Source of the DNA: Persicaria tinctoria
Lineage: Eukaryota; Streptophyta; Magnoliopsida; Caryophyllales; Polygonaceae
Length of the DNA: 64,000 nt
Assembly: GCA_037127255.1 (NCBI GenBank)
Contig: JBANSL010000014.1
Coordinates: forward strand, 1,180,501-1,244,500
Direction of reading: 5' to 3'
Positions 33,952 to 45,351 of this stretch are shown in pieces. Made by a program: the position numbers and the translations under genes. The notes under the pieces are model-generated. The model worked only from the letters and a program-made list of their open reading frames with translations, was not told where the DNA came from and did not search any database. Every line of letters starts with the position of its first letter. The stretch's first letter is position 1.

Positions 33952-35799
33952 TTAAGATAAAGGTGGGGAGTCGACAACTCCGATCTTGCGCAACAAAGGT
34001 CGGAGATGACAACCGGGAACATTCTTCGTTAAGAAATCAGCAAGTTGATCATGAGAAGGGACGTGGTGCAACGTAATCAGCCCCTCAAGCAATTTCTCCC
34101 GAGCATAGTGGCAATCCAATTCTATATGTTTCGTTAGCTCATGGAATACCGGATTTCGAGCAATATAGATTGCCGCCTGATTGTCACATTTCACAGGAAC
34201 TGGGACAATTCCAAGAACATAAAGATCACCAAGCAATCGAGTAATCCAGGCAATTTCTGTACAAACACGGCGAAGAGATCGATATTCCACCTCCGCGGAT
34301 GACAAAGACACGCTCTGCTGTTTTTTAGATTTCCAGGAGAGTAAGCAATCACCCAGAAATACCACATATCCAGACACAGATCGGCGAGAGAAGGGGCAAC
34401 TAGCCCAATCGGCATCACAGTATGCTCGGAGAGTGAAAGTAGAAGTTTTGGTGAGCAATAATCCCTTAGAAGTTGTTCCCTTGAGATAACGCAAGACATG
34501 GCGAGCAACATCCATATGAGAACTTCGAGGAGTCTGCAAAAATTGACTAAGGAACTGGACGGTGAAGGCGAGATCCAGTCGAGTATGCACCAGAAAATTT
34601 AATTTGCCAATTAGTCGTCAATATGAAGTCGGATCATCAAGCAACTCACCGTATGTAGGAGTAAGGTGAAGATGGGGCTCAAGAGGGCTCACAACAGGGC
34701 TGTCAGCACAAGGAAAATCCAGAAGAAGCTGATTGATGAAACGTTGCTGGCTAAGTAATAAACCATCAGCAACACGAATGAATTCGATGCCCAAAAAGAA
34801 ACCCAAAGTACCAAGATCCTTGATGCGGAATTCATGATCAAGGAATGCTTTGAGTTTGATCATTTCAGCAACATCACTGCCTGTCAAGAGGATGTCATCG
34901 ACATAAATGGCAAAAAAAGTAACCAAACCACCAACCTTTCTGAAGAACAAAGAGTGATCGTTATTGGACTGAGCATAACCACGACAACGAAGAGCAGTAG
35001 AAAGGCGAGAATACCATTGCCTTGATGCCTGCTTAAGGCCATACAAGGACTTCAAAAGACGACGCACTTTGTTCTCACCTTCCACAACAAGACCGGGAGG
35101 GAGTTTCATGAAAACTTCCTCATCGAGATGACCATGTAAGAAGGCGTTATTCACGTCTAGCTGCATAAAAGTCCAACCATTCTGCAAAGCAACTGAAACA
35201 AGGGCTCGGACAGTGGTCATCTTGATCACCGGGGAAAACGTTTCATTATAATCAACTCCCTCTTTTTGAGTAAAGCCTTTAACCACTAAACTGGCTTTAT
35301 ACCTTTCAATACTCCCATTAGCCTTCCGTTTAACCTTGTAAACCCATCGACAACAGATGGCTCGTTTGCCTTTGGGCAAAGACACCACCTCCCAAGTGGA
35401 ATTTGCATCAAGTGCCTGAAATTCCTCCTTCATGGCCTGTTGCCCGACAATGAATTTGCAAGCTTCCCCATATGTCGCAGGCTCATGGTCAGGGAGGGCA
35501 GCAGTTGGAGCATGAGCAGAAGGAAAAAGACAAGTGGAGGTGATGGTGTGAAAACAAAACTCAACTGGTGTGCAGAGAGAGCACACGTAGTCAGAGAGAT
35601 AACCAGGAGCATGACGATCATGAGTAGATTGCCAAGTATAGGAGCAACTGATGTAGGCAAGGAAGAATGCAATGAACTGACTGATCTGGAGAAGGCAAAG
35701 AAAAATTGGGAGTATCTGGCATAATGGAGGGAGATGAGGTTTTGTAAGGGAAAACAGATTCGTGGAAAACAATAGAGAAAATTGGGTAGAGTATACCAT
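33952..35799 (-). pseudogene. Copia pol fragment: integrase tail, reverse transcriptase, RNase H
   Basis: The main frame runs from about 35570 to 33952 with one in-frame TGA at 34618-34620. The reverse transcriptase is clear (RWVYKVKRKANGSIERYKA, QLDVNNAFLHG, the YVDD active site in FFAIYVDDILLTG), followed by LIGKLNFLVHTRLDL. The RNase H has CDADWA, SSAEVEY, CDNQAAI and ADFLTKNV. The stop falls where Tyr-Arg-Arg would be expected and fits a CGA to TGA change. An integrase C-terminal scrap (FHESVFPY) is readable in another frame near 35760. Gag, protease, most of integrase and the 5' LTR are missing, so the element is 5' truncated at about 35800. Confidence 0.88.
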
Positions 35800-36990
35800 T
35801 TTAAAGTTTTTTTTTACTAACTATACTCCTTGAGTTTTCTTTTAGGTAATTGTACTATTTTTTATATGGAGATTACTTTTATACCCTTACAATAAAATTT
35901 TATCATTTTAAAAAGTAAAAACAATTTTTTTAAAAACAAATTCTATACTTTTACAAAGTAAACGGTTAAATCATTAGAAGATTTGGTAGATGAACTTAAC
36001 GTGGAATTGATTAGGGTTTTAATTTATTACTCTTGAATCTTCAAATTATTTGGTTAGAATTATTTATTGACGGTTGTATTTTACAAACTCTAATTCATGT
36101 ATGGGTCGATTCTTGTAAGACAATATCATTCTTGTATTACAATATTATTTATGTAATAGAATAGTGTTCTTGTTACAAAATCATGTATTACAATCTCATT
36201 CTTGTGTTACAATATAAATTATTCTTATATTACAATAGTGTTCATGTAATACAAGATTGTAACCACGTTCCTGTATTGTTAATCATCAATCAACCTTGCG
36301 TAATCAAACTCATGTAATACAAGATTTCGTGTACTGAATGAATTCCTGTATTGAGCGGAGTCTTGTACCTATTACTATATCCGTAATTGAATTGTGGAGT
36401 TGAGTTACAAGAAATCACCTAAATAAATCGATTATTGTAACAATAGGTAGCGATTATTGTAACCTATAATTATTGTAGTCATAGATAGTGATTATTGTAG
36501 CCTAAAATTATTGTAACCAAATAAGCGCTTCATCAAATCACAATAAGCGATTATTGTGAATTTGTTCTTAAATGAAATCATTAAAAAAAAATTCTAGTCG
36601 AATGAAGTGTTGCATCTAATTATGAATCACGACATAAATCACAAGCAATTCATCAACCTTAGTTGATCAAATTATAGTAACCGGTGGAAGTCATATTAGC
36701 AATCACTTTAATAAATAACACAAAACCAACCTTCAATATCTTCACAAGAAATACCCGTGCTTGAAGAAAGGTGTTTCTTGAAAGAGGAGCGTCAATTAAT
36801 AGAGGAAGCGTCAATGAAATAAGAATTAATTAGGGATTTGGATATTTATTGTTACAATCAAATCATGGACAAATCTGTTATTAATAAAACAAAATCTTCA
36901 AAGGTATATTTACTAAAATAAAAATTGAAAAAGTGATAATTAGTCAATTTAACCAAAACAATATCCCCGGAGATAATAACCTTTTGGGAT
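35800..36990. other. Intergenic, with degenerate TGTATTACAA repeats
   Basis: AT-rich. Between 36060 and 36320 the words CTTGTATTACAATAT, CATGTAATACAAGATT and relatives recur on both strands. A second group (GATTATTGTAACC) recurs at 36420-36560. No gene is recognised; this looks like worn simple repeat. Confidence 0.5.
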
Positions 36991-37139
36991 TCCATAGGTA
37001 ATTAATCGGGCGGCTTTGCAAAATAGCCACGAAAATGGCCTAATTTTGCAAAATAGCCGCGTTTTGGGACAAATTAGGCAAATAGACGCAATATAAACCC
37101 CTTTTATTTTTTTCCACGGGACTTTCTCTCTCTTCAACC

Positions 37140-37790
37140 CTCTCCTGGAGGTTCCAGATCTGGTTCCGGCGGAGCGAGGAGCGAGGCCGAGCGGAGCGAG
37201 GCCGAGATCCGAGAGCGAGGAAGGCTGAGATCTGAGATCCGAGAGCGAGGTCGAGCAGAGCGAGGAAGGCCGGAGCGACGAGAGTCGAGCAACGGCTGAG
37301 CGAGATCGACCGAGCCCGGGCCGGAGCGAGGCGGAGCGGAGCGAGATCCGAGAGCGAGGAAGGCCGAGATCCGAAATCGGAGAGCGAGGCCGAGCAGAGC
37401 GAGGAAGGCCGGATCGACGGGAGTCGAGCAACGGCTGAGCGAGATCGACCGAGCCGGAGCCGGAGCGAGGCCGAGCGAAGCGAGATCCGAGAGCGAGGAA
37501 GGCGAGATCCGAGATCGGAGAGCGAGACCGAGCAGAGCGAGGCCGAGCAGAGCGAGGAAGGCCGGATCGACGGGAGTCGACCAACGGCTGAGCGAGATCG
37601 ACCGAGCCGGAGCCGGAGCGAGATCCGAGAGCGAGGAAGGCCGAGATTCGAGATCCGAGAGCGAGGAAGGCCGAGATCCGAGATCCGAGAGCGAGGCCGA
37701 GCAGAGCGAGGAAGGCCGGAGGCGGAGCCGGAGGCCGGCGGCGGTGGCGGAGCCGGAGGCCGGCGGCATCGAGCGCGGACGCGGGCTTCT
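37140..37790. repeat. GC-rich minisatellite, units nested at two scales
   Basis: The words GAGATCCGAGAGCGAGGAAGG and GAGCAGAGCGAGG recur through about 650 bp. A longer unit of about 145 bp, marked by GTCGAGCAACGGCTGAGCGA and close variants, appears three times (about 37279, 37425 and 37577). The minus strand is open in two frames for 211 codons each, giving Ser/Arg/Pro/Leu-rich repeats. Composition contrasts sharply with the AT-rich flanks. Long open frames here follow from the repeat lacking stop words and are not evidence of a gene. Confidence 0.85.
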
Positions 37791-37899
37791 CTTCGCAGAA
37801 TTCTGAGGAAGAAGAAAGAGCTTTAACTAAATTACAAAAATCACCCTAAAATTTGAGAAATTAAAAAAATTATCTATATTTTATGATGTGATCCATAAT

Positions 37900-40450
37900 C
37901 TATATTTTTAATTTTATTTTTGCACAACAAAATGTTATATTTGCACAACATACGATTATATTTGCACAATTTACGGTTTATATTTGCACGACAAAATGTT
38001 AAAAAAATAAAAAATAAAACTAGACTTGCTTCAATTTATTCTAAATCGTTTACAATTTATTGAGAAAGTATGAAATTATATTGAGATAAAATAAGATCAT
38101 GTTGAGAATAAATTCACAAGTCCCGATTGTCGTGCAACTCTTAAAACAAAGTCGTGCAATTCTTACAACAGAGCCGTGCAACTCTTAAACACAAGAGTCG
38201 TACAACTCTTAAAAACACAGTCGTGCAATCCTTACAACAGAGGCGTGCAACTTTTACAAGAGAGTCGTGCAACTCTTAAAACAGAGCCATGCAACTCTTA
38301 AAACAGAGCCGTGCAACTCTTACAAGAGAGCCGTGCAATTCTTACAACAGAGTCGTGCAACTCTTGAAACAGAGTCGTGCAACTCTTAAAACAGAGTCGT
38401 GCAACTCTTAAAACAATATTGAGAGAACATAAAATCATGTTGAGAACAATTTCAGAAATATCGATCATTTTGCAAAAAATAACCTATTGTTGAGCAAAAA
38501 TAAGAGTCGTGCAACTGTTACAATAGAGTCGTGCGACTATTAAAACAGATTCATGCAACTCTTAAAACATGATCGTGCAACTCTTGCAACATAGTCGTGC
38601 AACTCTTACAACATAGTCGTGCAATTCTAACAACATAGTCGTACAACATAAAATCATGTTGAGAACAATTTCAGAAATCTGGATTGTTTTGCAAAAGATA
38701 ACCTATTGTTGAGCAAAAATAAGAGTAAGTTGTGCAAATATAAGAGGACGTTGTGCAAATTTAATCATAAGTTGTGCAAATATAACCCTAGGCTAGTTTT
38801 TTATTTATTTTATTTTTTAACCTTTTATCGTGCAAATATAAGAGTACTTTGTGCAAATATAACCATAAATTGTGCAAATATAATCCAAGTAGAGTTTACA
38901 GTTGCACTTTTTTCCGTGTCAGCACTTTTTTCCCATGTCAGCACTTTTTTTAGAGTTGCACAAGCATGGATAACAATTTCACAAAGAATCGAATTTCATA
39001 AAGTATTGATGAGCAAAAATAAGAGCATGTTGTGCAATAATTTATTGAGAAAGTATGAAATTATATTGAGAGAAAATAAGATCATGTTGAGAACAAATTC
39101 ACGAGTTCCGATCATTGTGCAAAAATAACCTATAGTTGAGCAAAAATAAGATGACGTTGAGGAAAATTTCACCAATCCCCCATGTTGTGCAATTATTGTC
39201 TATTCATGAGCAAAAATAAGAGCATGTTGTGCAATAATTTATTGAGAAAGTATGAAATTATATTGAGAGAAAATAAGATCATGTTGAAAACAAATTCACA
39301 AGTCCCGATTGTTGTGCAAAAATAACCTATAGTTGAGCAAAAATGAGATGACGTTGAGCAAAATTTCACCAATCTCCCATGTTGTGCAATTATTGTCTAT
39401 TGATGAGCAAAATTAAGACCATGTTGTGCAATAATCTATTAAAAAAGTATAAAGTTATATTTACAAAAAGTAAGATTATGTTGAGATGCAATTTCACAAG
39501 TCTCGAATGTTGTGCAAAAATAAAGTATTGATGAGCAAAAATAAGAGTATGTTGTGCAATAATTTATTGATAAAGTATGAAATTATATTGAGAGAAAATA
39601 AGATCATGTTGAAAACAAATTCAAAAGTCTCGATTGTTGTGCAAAAATAACCTATTGTTGAGCAAAAATAAGATGATGTTGAGCAATAATTTATTGAGAA
39701 AATATGAAATTATATTGAGAGAAAATAAAATCATGTTGAGCACAATTTCACAAGTCTCGATTATTGTGCAAATATAACATATTGTTGAACAAAAATAAGA
39801 TGACGTTGAGCAAAATTTCACCAATCTCCCATGTTGTGCAATTATTGTCTATTGATGAGCAAAAATAAGACCATGTTGTGCAAAAATATTTCATTTATTA
39901 TTAGGTTGGATTATTTTATGATGATAAAAACTATAAAACAATATCAATTTTTTAATTAATTTTTTTTATATATAATTTCATGCTTATCAGCAATAAGTAT
40001 GAAATCCTATAAAAAAAAAGTTTATATTATATAGTAGCTTTTAGTTTCGTGTAGAGCAAAACAGAGTCGTGCAACTCTTACAACAGAGTCGTGCAACTCT
40101 TACAACAGAGTCGTGCAACTCTTACAACAGAGTCGTGCAACTCTTACAACAGAGTCGTGCAACTCGTAAAAAAGAGTCGTGCAACTCGTAAAAAAGAGTT
40201 GTGCAACTCTTAAAACAGAGTCGTGCAACTCTTACAATAGAGTCGTGCAACTCTTACAACAGCGTCGTGCAACTCTAAAATTTAATAGTGATATTCATGA
40301 AATTTATAGTTGTATTCATACAAACTAAAATCTAATTTGATTCTTCTTAAACTAAAAATCTAATTTGGGCACATTATAATATTATTCTTACATTTTTTAA
40401 TCTAATTTGGTTCTTAAACTGTATTTTAAAGTTGCACAACCGTAGTTTAG
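37900..40450. repeat. Satellite-like block: 22-bp and about 197-bp units
   Basis: Two kinds of unit alternate. A 22-bp unit, GAGTCGTGCAACTCTTACAA with AC or A-rich spacers, is repeated near-perfectly at 38120-38410, 38510-38650 and 40060-40275; each copy contains the near-palindrome AGAGTCGTGCAACTCT. Between them a unit of about 197 bp, marked by GAGCAAAAATAAGAGCATG, recurs at 39011, 39208, 39405 (variant), 39533 and 39855. Near both edges TTTGCACAAC and GTGCAAATATAA words appear in opposite orientations. No coding capacity is apparent. Confidence 0.8.
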
Positions 40451-40695
40451 AGTTGCACAACCGTAGTGTCAAATCTTTTTCTATTTTGTTAATCAGAGAA
40501 AACAACTAGTGTCAACGATGTTTGCAATTTTAGTGATAAAAATGTATTGATCAATTTTATTTCTATGGTGACACGTTTGAGCACCTTCAGGATCTCTACA
40601 CCAACAAAATCAGATGCAATTCCATCAACCTTTTTATGATAAAATCAAGTTACAAACTACATACATACAATACAAGTGAGCTAACATGGAATTAC

Positions 40696-41080
40696 CCAAG
40701 TCGCCTTGCTTGGCAGCAATGTGAAAGGCATCATAGCCACTCCTAGCCTTAAGGCTAGCAGCTCCGATGTCATAATACTTGATCAACTCTTTAACAAGAT
40801 CCACACATCCGCTCTCGGAAGCCACATAGAGCGCGGTCTCACCAGCCTGATTCTAGGTCATAAGCAAGCCCTTGAGCTCCTCATCGCCACCAACAACACT
40901 GCCAAGAATCCTCAACACCTCTTTGAAGCTGCCTGCCCTGATGGCGGAGTGCAAAGGGGTGTCGCCGCGCTTAGCAGACAGCTGCTTGGTGATCTTCATC
41001 AGCCGGAAGCTCTGCTGCCTGAAGCTTTGCTGCTTGAACATCTGCTGCTTGAAGCTTTGCTGCCTCGCCGGAGCCTCCAT
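40696..41080 (-). pseudogene. First exon of an ankyrin-repeat protein gene, broken
   Basis: The minus strand from ATG 41080 reads MEAPARQQSFKQQ, then KRGDTPLHSAIRAGSFKEVL, and after a stop continues GETALYVASESGCVDLVKEL and GYDAFHIAAKQGDL, ending at a GT donor (exon end 40696). These are ankyrin repeats in the arrangement of plant At5g02620/ITN1-type membrane ankyrin proteins. An in-frame TAG lies at 40853-40855, where related proteins have Lys-Gln-Asn-Gln. No later exon follows; satellite-like DNA begins within about 250 bp. It is therefore a captured or truncated fragment. Confidence 0.75.
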
Positions 41081-41782
41081 GGATGATCCTCTTCAATTAG
41101 AAAACAGAAAGACCCTGAAAATTATCAGCTTCAGAGGATCAATTCAGATGCTGGAGGTGCTCAACTCAGATCAAGATTCAAGAAGATGACCCATGTTGTC
41201 AAAGGGAATATCAATTATGAAAGACACAACAAAGATCAAAGATTGAGATGTTGGGGAATTCAATGAATTTGCACATGGGATAAAAGCAATTTGGGGGGTT
41301 TTGGATTCCCTGACTCCCACAACATTCTGTGTACACTTGCAATGGATTTTTCATTTCTTTATTCATTAAACTGAAAAAACATAAAAGAGAGAGAAGAAAA
41401 AAGCCTGTATTCTATATCTATAATTATAACTGTGAACACTCTGTACATTGTTTGCTTCCCAGTTTCATCTGTATTCTATATCTATAATTATATTCATAGT
41501 TGTTTCAATTTTCAAGCTGTGTGCAGCAGAATGTGTCTTGTTTAAAGAAATGGAGGTTTCATTTCATGATATATATTGCTGAACTAGCCTAAGGCAAAAG
41601 CCTGTTACAATAATCAGTCATGGATAAGGAGGAGACACAGTTCCTTATTTATATCAATCATGGCTGCGATCTCAGCATATATCATTGCTTCAAGATGGGG
41701 ACATATATAACCAAGTTTAACTATAAGCAACATTATTTTAAAAAAGAGAATGCAAGGCCTAAAAGGACAGGATGGTGCATAC

Positions 41783-41940
41783 CATTGCTTCAAGATGTTG
41801 AACTTCTGATTTCAGTGACTCCACACTCTCCCTGGTAAATGCAGCCTCTGTTTCAATTTTTCGCTTTTCATGCTCTCCTTCTTCTAGGGCTATCTCCATC
41901 TGTTTCAATTTTTCGTTAATTTGTTTTCAAGTTCACTCTT
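41783..41940 (-). pseudogene. Coiled-coil gene fragment (one exon)
   Basis: A segment between an AG acceptor (TTGGTCCAG) and a GT donor (GGTATGC) reads KQMEIALEEGEHEKRKIE, then ESVESLKSEVQHLEAM on the minus strand, a heptad-rich coiled coil. A 1-base shift near its start breaks the frame with SELENKL. The family is not recognised. Confidence 0.5.
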
Positions 41941-42109
41941 CTGGACCAAGCACTAGAAGAAAACATTGTATGGCAGCACAAGTTAGCTCAGAGGTGATGA
42001 ATTTCTAATGCATTAAACAATCTACACCAAGAGAGGAAGTATATAAGAAAGATTGGTCATCAATATCATGAAGAAAAAGATAAGTCTGCTATATAGTACA
42101 AGAATTCAC

Positions 42110-42345
42110 CTGTGCCTATGCTTCTACCATAAACATGAGTGGTGACTTTGGTTCGCACTGTATCTATTGAAGGTCCGCCATTGCCTTTTGTCTAGACTGC
42201 AAGAAAAATAGAAAGTCAAAAGAATGACTGATTAGCTTACAGCTAGCAACCTAAGACATACCAATTAAGTGGCTGCCCATCTTTCATAGTAATGAGCATA
42301 TCTTTTCAGGGATAACTTGGCCAAAGGCATCTCAGACTTGTCATA
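42110..42345 (-). pseudogene. ARIADNE-type E3 ligase fragment (two exons)
   Basis: Two minus-strand exons with proper splice signals (42345-42262 and 42196-42110) read SLKRYAHYYERWA and SRQKAMADLQ, then IQCEPKSPLMFMVEA. In plant ARIADNE proteins the helical region after the RBR domain has closely similar text (SLERYTHYYERWA, SRQKAMADLQ, IQCTPESQLKF). Stops interrupt both exons (after WAAT, after ADLQ and before the last residues) and some residues are deleted. No RING or IBR exon is recognised upstream, so this is a relic. Confidence 0.65.
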
Positions 42346-43242
42346 CTACAGACAACCATAACATATCAGCAAATAATACAAGTTCATAATGAGTCAAGAG
42401 TAAAGAAAGACTTACATCATCCAATATGAAAGGAAAAAAAAGATAAAGGAATTCTAAAGTGTCAGAAAATAAGTATAGATATGTAAGGATTAAGCAAAAG
42501 CACCACATATAAAACACACACACACACAAAGAGATGGAATAGGGAACACAATTACACAAATCTCCAACAAGATCCTAGCATGTAAGAGACTTTGGCCAAT
42601 TAAGACATATTCCAAGGAAGAAAAGCTTGGTGGAGACCATCAAAACTAAACTAGCTAGAAAATGTGCAGAGGAGTTGCTCAGTTGCTCACAACGGGGTTT
42701 AAGCAAAAACAACTTGATTAATGGCACAAAGGAACCCAGTTTGTCAGGAACTTCACAATAACAATTACAGTCCTGCACAAAGAAACAGAAGAAACCTATA
42801 GCCTATTCTTACCATAAAACACTAGGCCCGAACGACTTGCACAACTCTCTCTTAGCAGAGAAGAGTAGTTTATCTCACAGTTCAGAAACAGCCTCGTATA
42901 GCAGATAAGAGTCTCAGTCATTCAAAGAAATGACAATAAATATTTGAGCTGGTATATGTAAAAAATACCACCTTTGATCAATCAGAATTGCACAGGTGAA
43001 AGAAAGCTAATGTTTGTTCTAAATTAACAAGAAATAGGATTATGAAACTAATAATACACACACTACACATGATATAGTAACTAATTCAATTTCCTTTACT
43101 GCTCTAGTAGTAGTACTATAAAGTAGACCTATCCTAGATGCCAAAACACCAACAACACAGCTAATTCAGACATACATGCGCATAACCTGACAGTTAACAC
43201 TTTACAAAATGCAAATTGTATTTTTAATTCTAATGCAGGTAC

Positions 43243-43315
43243 CTCTGCCAATAATAAGACTTCATCTTCCCCAAAACAACATGCTTTGCTCAAGGCTTGA
43301 ATAAGATCCTTGCAC
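43243..43315 (-). pseudogene. Isolated exon-like fragment
   Basis: A 73-bp segment between a consensus acceptor (TTTGTCCAG) and donor (GGTACCTG) encodes CKDLIQALSKACCFGEDEVL and four more residues on the minus strand. It is coding-like and in the same orientation as the neighbouring fragments. The family is not recognised. Confidence 0.35.
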
Positions 43316-44960
43316 CTGGACAAAGAACCTGAAGTATATGATAGATGCATAGACTGATATGCAGATGAGAAACATGATACCCTGACCAAAGAAATAGAAG
43401 CTTTGTAATTCAAATTCAAATCACATGAAATAAAGTATATCATAAATAAGATTGGAGAGCAAAAGAAAGAGCGTAGTAGAGGAGATTTAGTAGTCATAAT
43501 AATAAAATATCAGCCATGAAAAAGTTTGAAATCATACATGAATTAAACAACTTGCATAGTGAAAACCATAAATTCTCGCCTAAGCGGAGATCTCCTCGTT
43601 AGAAAACCATGAACTGTACTGATGATTAAAAATGCTTGTGTTCATTTCAAAAGAAACCTAAATGCATTTTTTGCAAAAATAAAAAAATAGTAATATTCCT
43701 ATGCCTACAACTTAGCCCCCAACTAACAAAGTTGTAGTGGTGACATAGAGCCTGGGCTATAAAGAGTATACTGCTCATTTGGTCCAACTTGTTTGGATGT
43801 AATACTCCGTAGCTGCAGTACCAAACAGACAAGTAACCTAGCAGCCCAAATCATATAAAAGTGAAGACATTCATTCTTAAAGATGTTATCCCAGTCATCA
43901 CCATTAAATTGGCAAAATCATCTTTGTCAAAATAAAAACAGATGAAGACAGATTCAATATGTCAATATGAGAGTCCCTCATTTTCCTTCAATCAACAAGA
44001 GTTCAATACATGCTAAATTAATACTGATATACTTAAGTTGATACCAAATATCCAAAACCAAAGGAACGATCCAAAAAAAACAGAAGCCAAAGTATTTGAT
44101 CAAAATTTCCAAGAAAACAGTAAACAAGAAAACGAAATGAATCTATGTTGTGCACACTGCTTCTACACGCTTATATATCAAATTAACCCTAAAACAACAA
44201 ATGAAATAAATCTTCACTTATGCAAACAGCCCTACCAAGCAAATGCTCACCAAAATACAAACCAATTCAAAAATGAAGTCGCTAAAGCGTACCATAAAAA
44301 TCACAATTAGACAAACCACCTGAAGCAAATAAAACATCAGAACAAGCAAATAAAAATGAAGTCACAGTTAGAATGCTTTTCCTTTGCCCCACGAACCAAA
44401 TCTGTGCAGACTGATTCAACCAAAACCACAAGAACAAGAAGTTTTAGTATACACAGCTATAGGAAAATTGTAGTTGAACTGCCCCGACATTGATAGAAGC
44501 AACAAGAACAATCAATTGGGATAGGAACACCCTGATTCTCACAGTATACACATGACAATCCATTCAATCTCCAAGCAAGCATACCTAATGAACCTGGTGT
44601 TAGATTTTAGGAATCAAACACCAAATCGGCACAACCATACCTAAATCTGATGTATAGTTTCACATATTCCACTATACAAGACTATAGAAGACCGAGTACA
44701 CAGATTTGGTTGAATCGATATGCCTCGTCGCTCAGCGTCGCTCAGACTGATGTATAGTTTCATAAAAATCCTAATCAAACCACATCAAAACCCTAATTTC
44801 GCTTCCAAACCGATAATTCACAAAATTCAATTCAAATTCTCCTCTCTGTAACAAAGAAAGCATGGACATGAATGAAGCACACAAAAAAACAAAGCCAAAC
44901 AACAATTCGAGCAAAGGAAGATTGAAGGAATGAGGAGAGAAAAATAGCGAGCAAGTACTT
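43316..44960. other. Non-coding stretch inside the fragment cluster
   Basis: Apart from possible introns of the relic genes I see no exon here. The 44038-44310 plus-strand frame is A-rich and low complexity. Confidence 0.4.
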
Positions 44961-44983
44961 ACCAGAGGAGAGAGTCGGTGAGA

Positions 44984-45190
44984 TTAGAGCGTGAGATCGA
45001 GAAGCACTTACCAGAGGAAGAAGGTGCGTGAAGGCGGCCAAGGCGGCGAGACCGGCAACGAGCGAGTGAGGGCGGCTGCGAGCGATTGGAAGTCCGGCGA
45101 GGAAGATGGAGGTCCGGCGGAGAGAGAGAAAACATATCGAGAGAGGCAGAGGAGAAGAATCAGGAGAGGAGAGAGATTCTTTGAGAATTA
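44984..45190 (-). other. Promoter/5' leader-like segment with splice donors
   Basis: The minus strand is GC- and CT-rich, like a plant 5' exon. It has two near-identical donor contexts, CTCTG|GTAAGTGC near 45010 and CTCTG|GTAAGTAC near 44962, and an acceptor-like TTGTTACAG|AG near 44850. It may be the leader of the ARIADNE-like relic downstream. Just upstream lies ATTCCGCAAATWTGTCC, twice, of unknown origin. Confidence 0.35.
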
Positions 45191-45351
45191 GGTATATATA
45201 GCGTCTATTCCGCAAATTTGTCCGAACTCACGTCTATTCCGCAAATATGTCCAATTAATGTGCCCATTTCGCAAATTTTTTCTAATTAATCGCACTTAAA
45301 AAAAAGTACATACAATTCCATAGGTTAAGAAACTAGATTTGAAAAAAATAT

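Noticed and set aside
37134..37769. Two 211-codon minus-strand frames rich in Ser, Arg and Pro
   Set aside because: They arise from a GC-rich tandem repeat with no stop words; overlapping frames of equal length argue against real coding.
38100..40300. CRISPR-like array of 22-bp repeats
   Set aside because: Units run directly into one another without unique spacers and the genome is a plant nucleus; this is a tandem repeat.
44038..44310. 90-codon plus-strand frame
   Set aside because: A-rich low complexity (many Asn, Lys, Gln), no start context, antisense to the fragment cluster.
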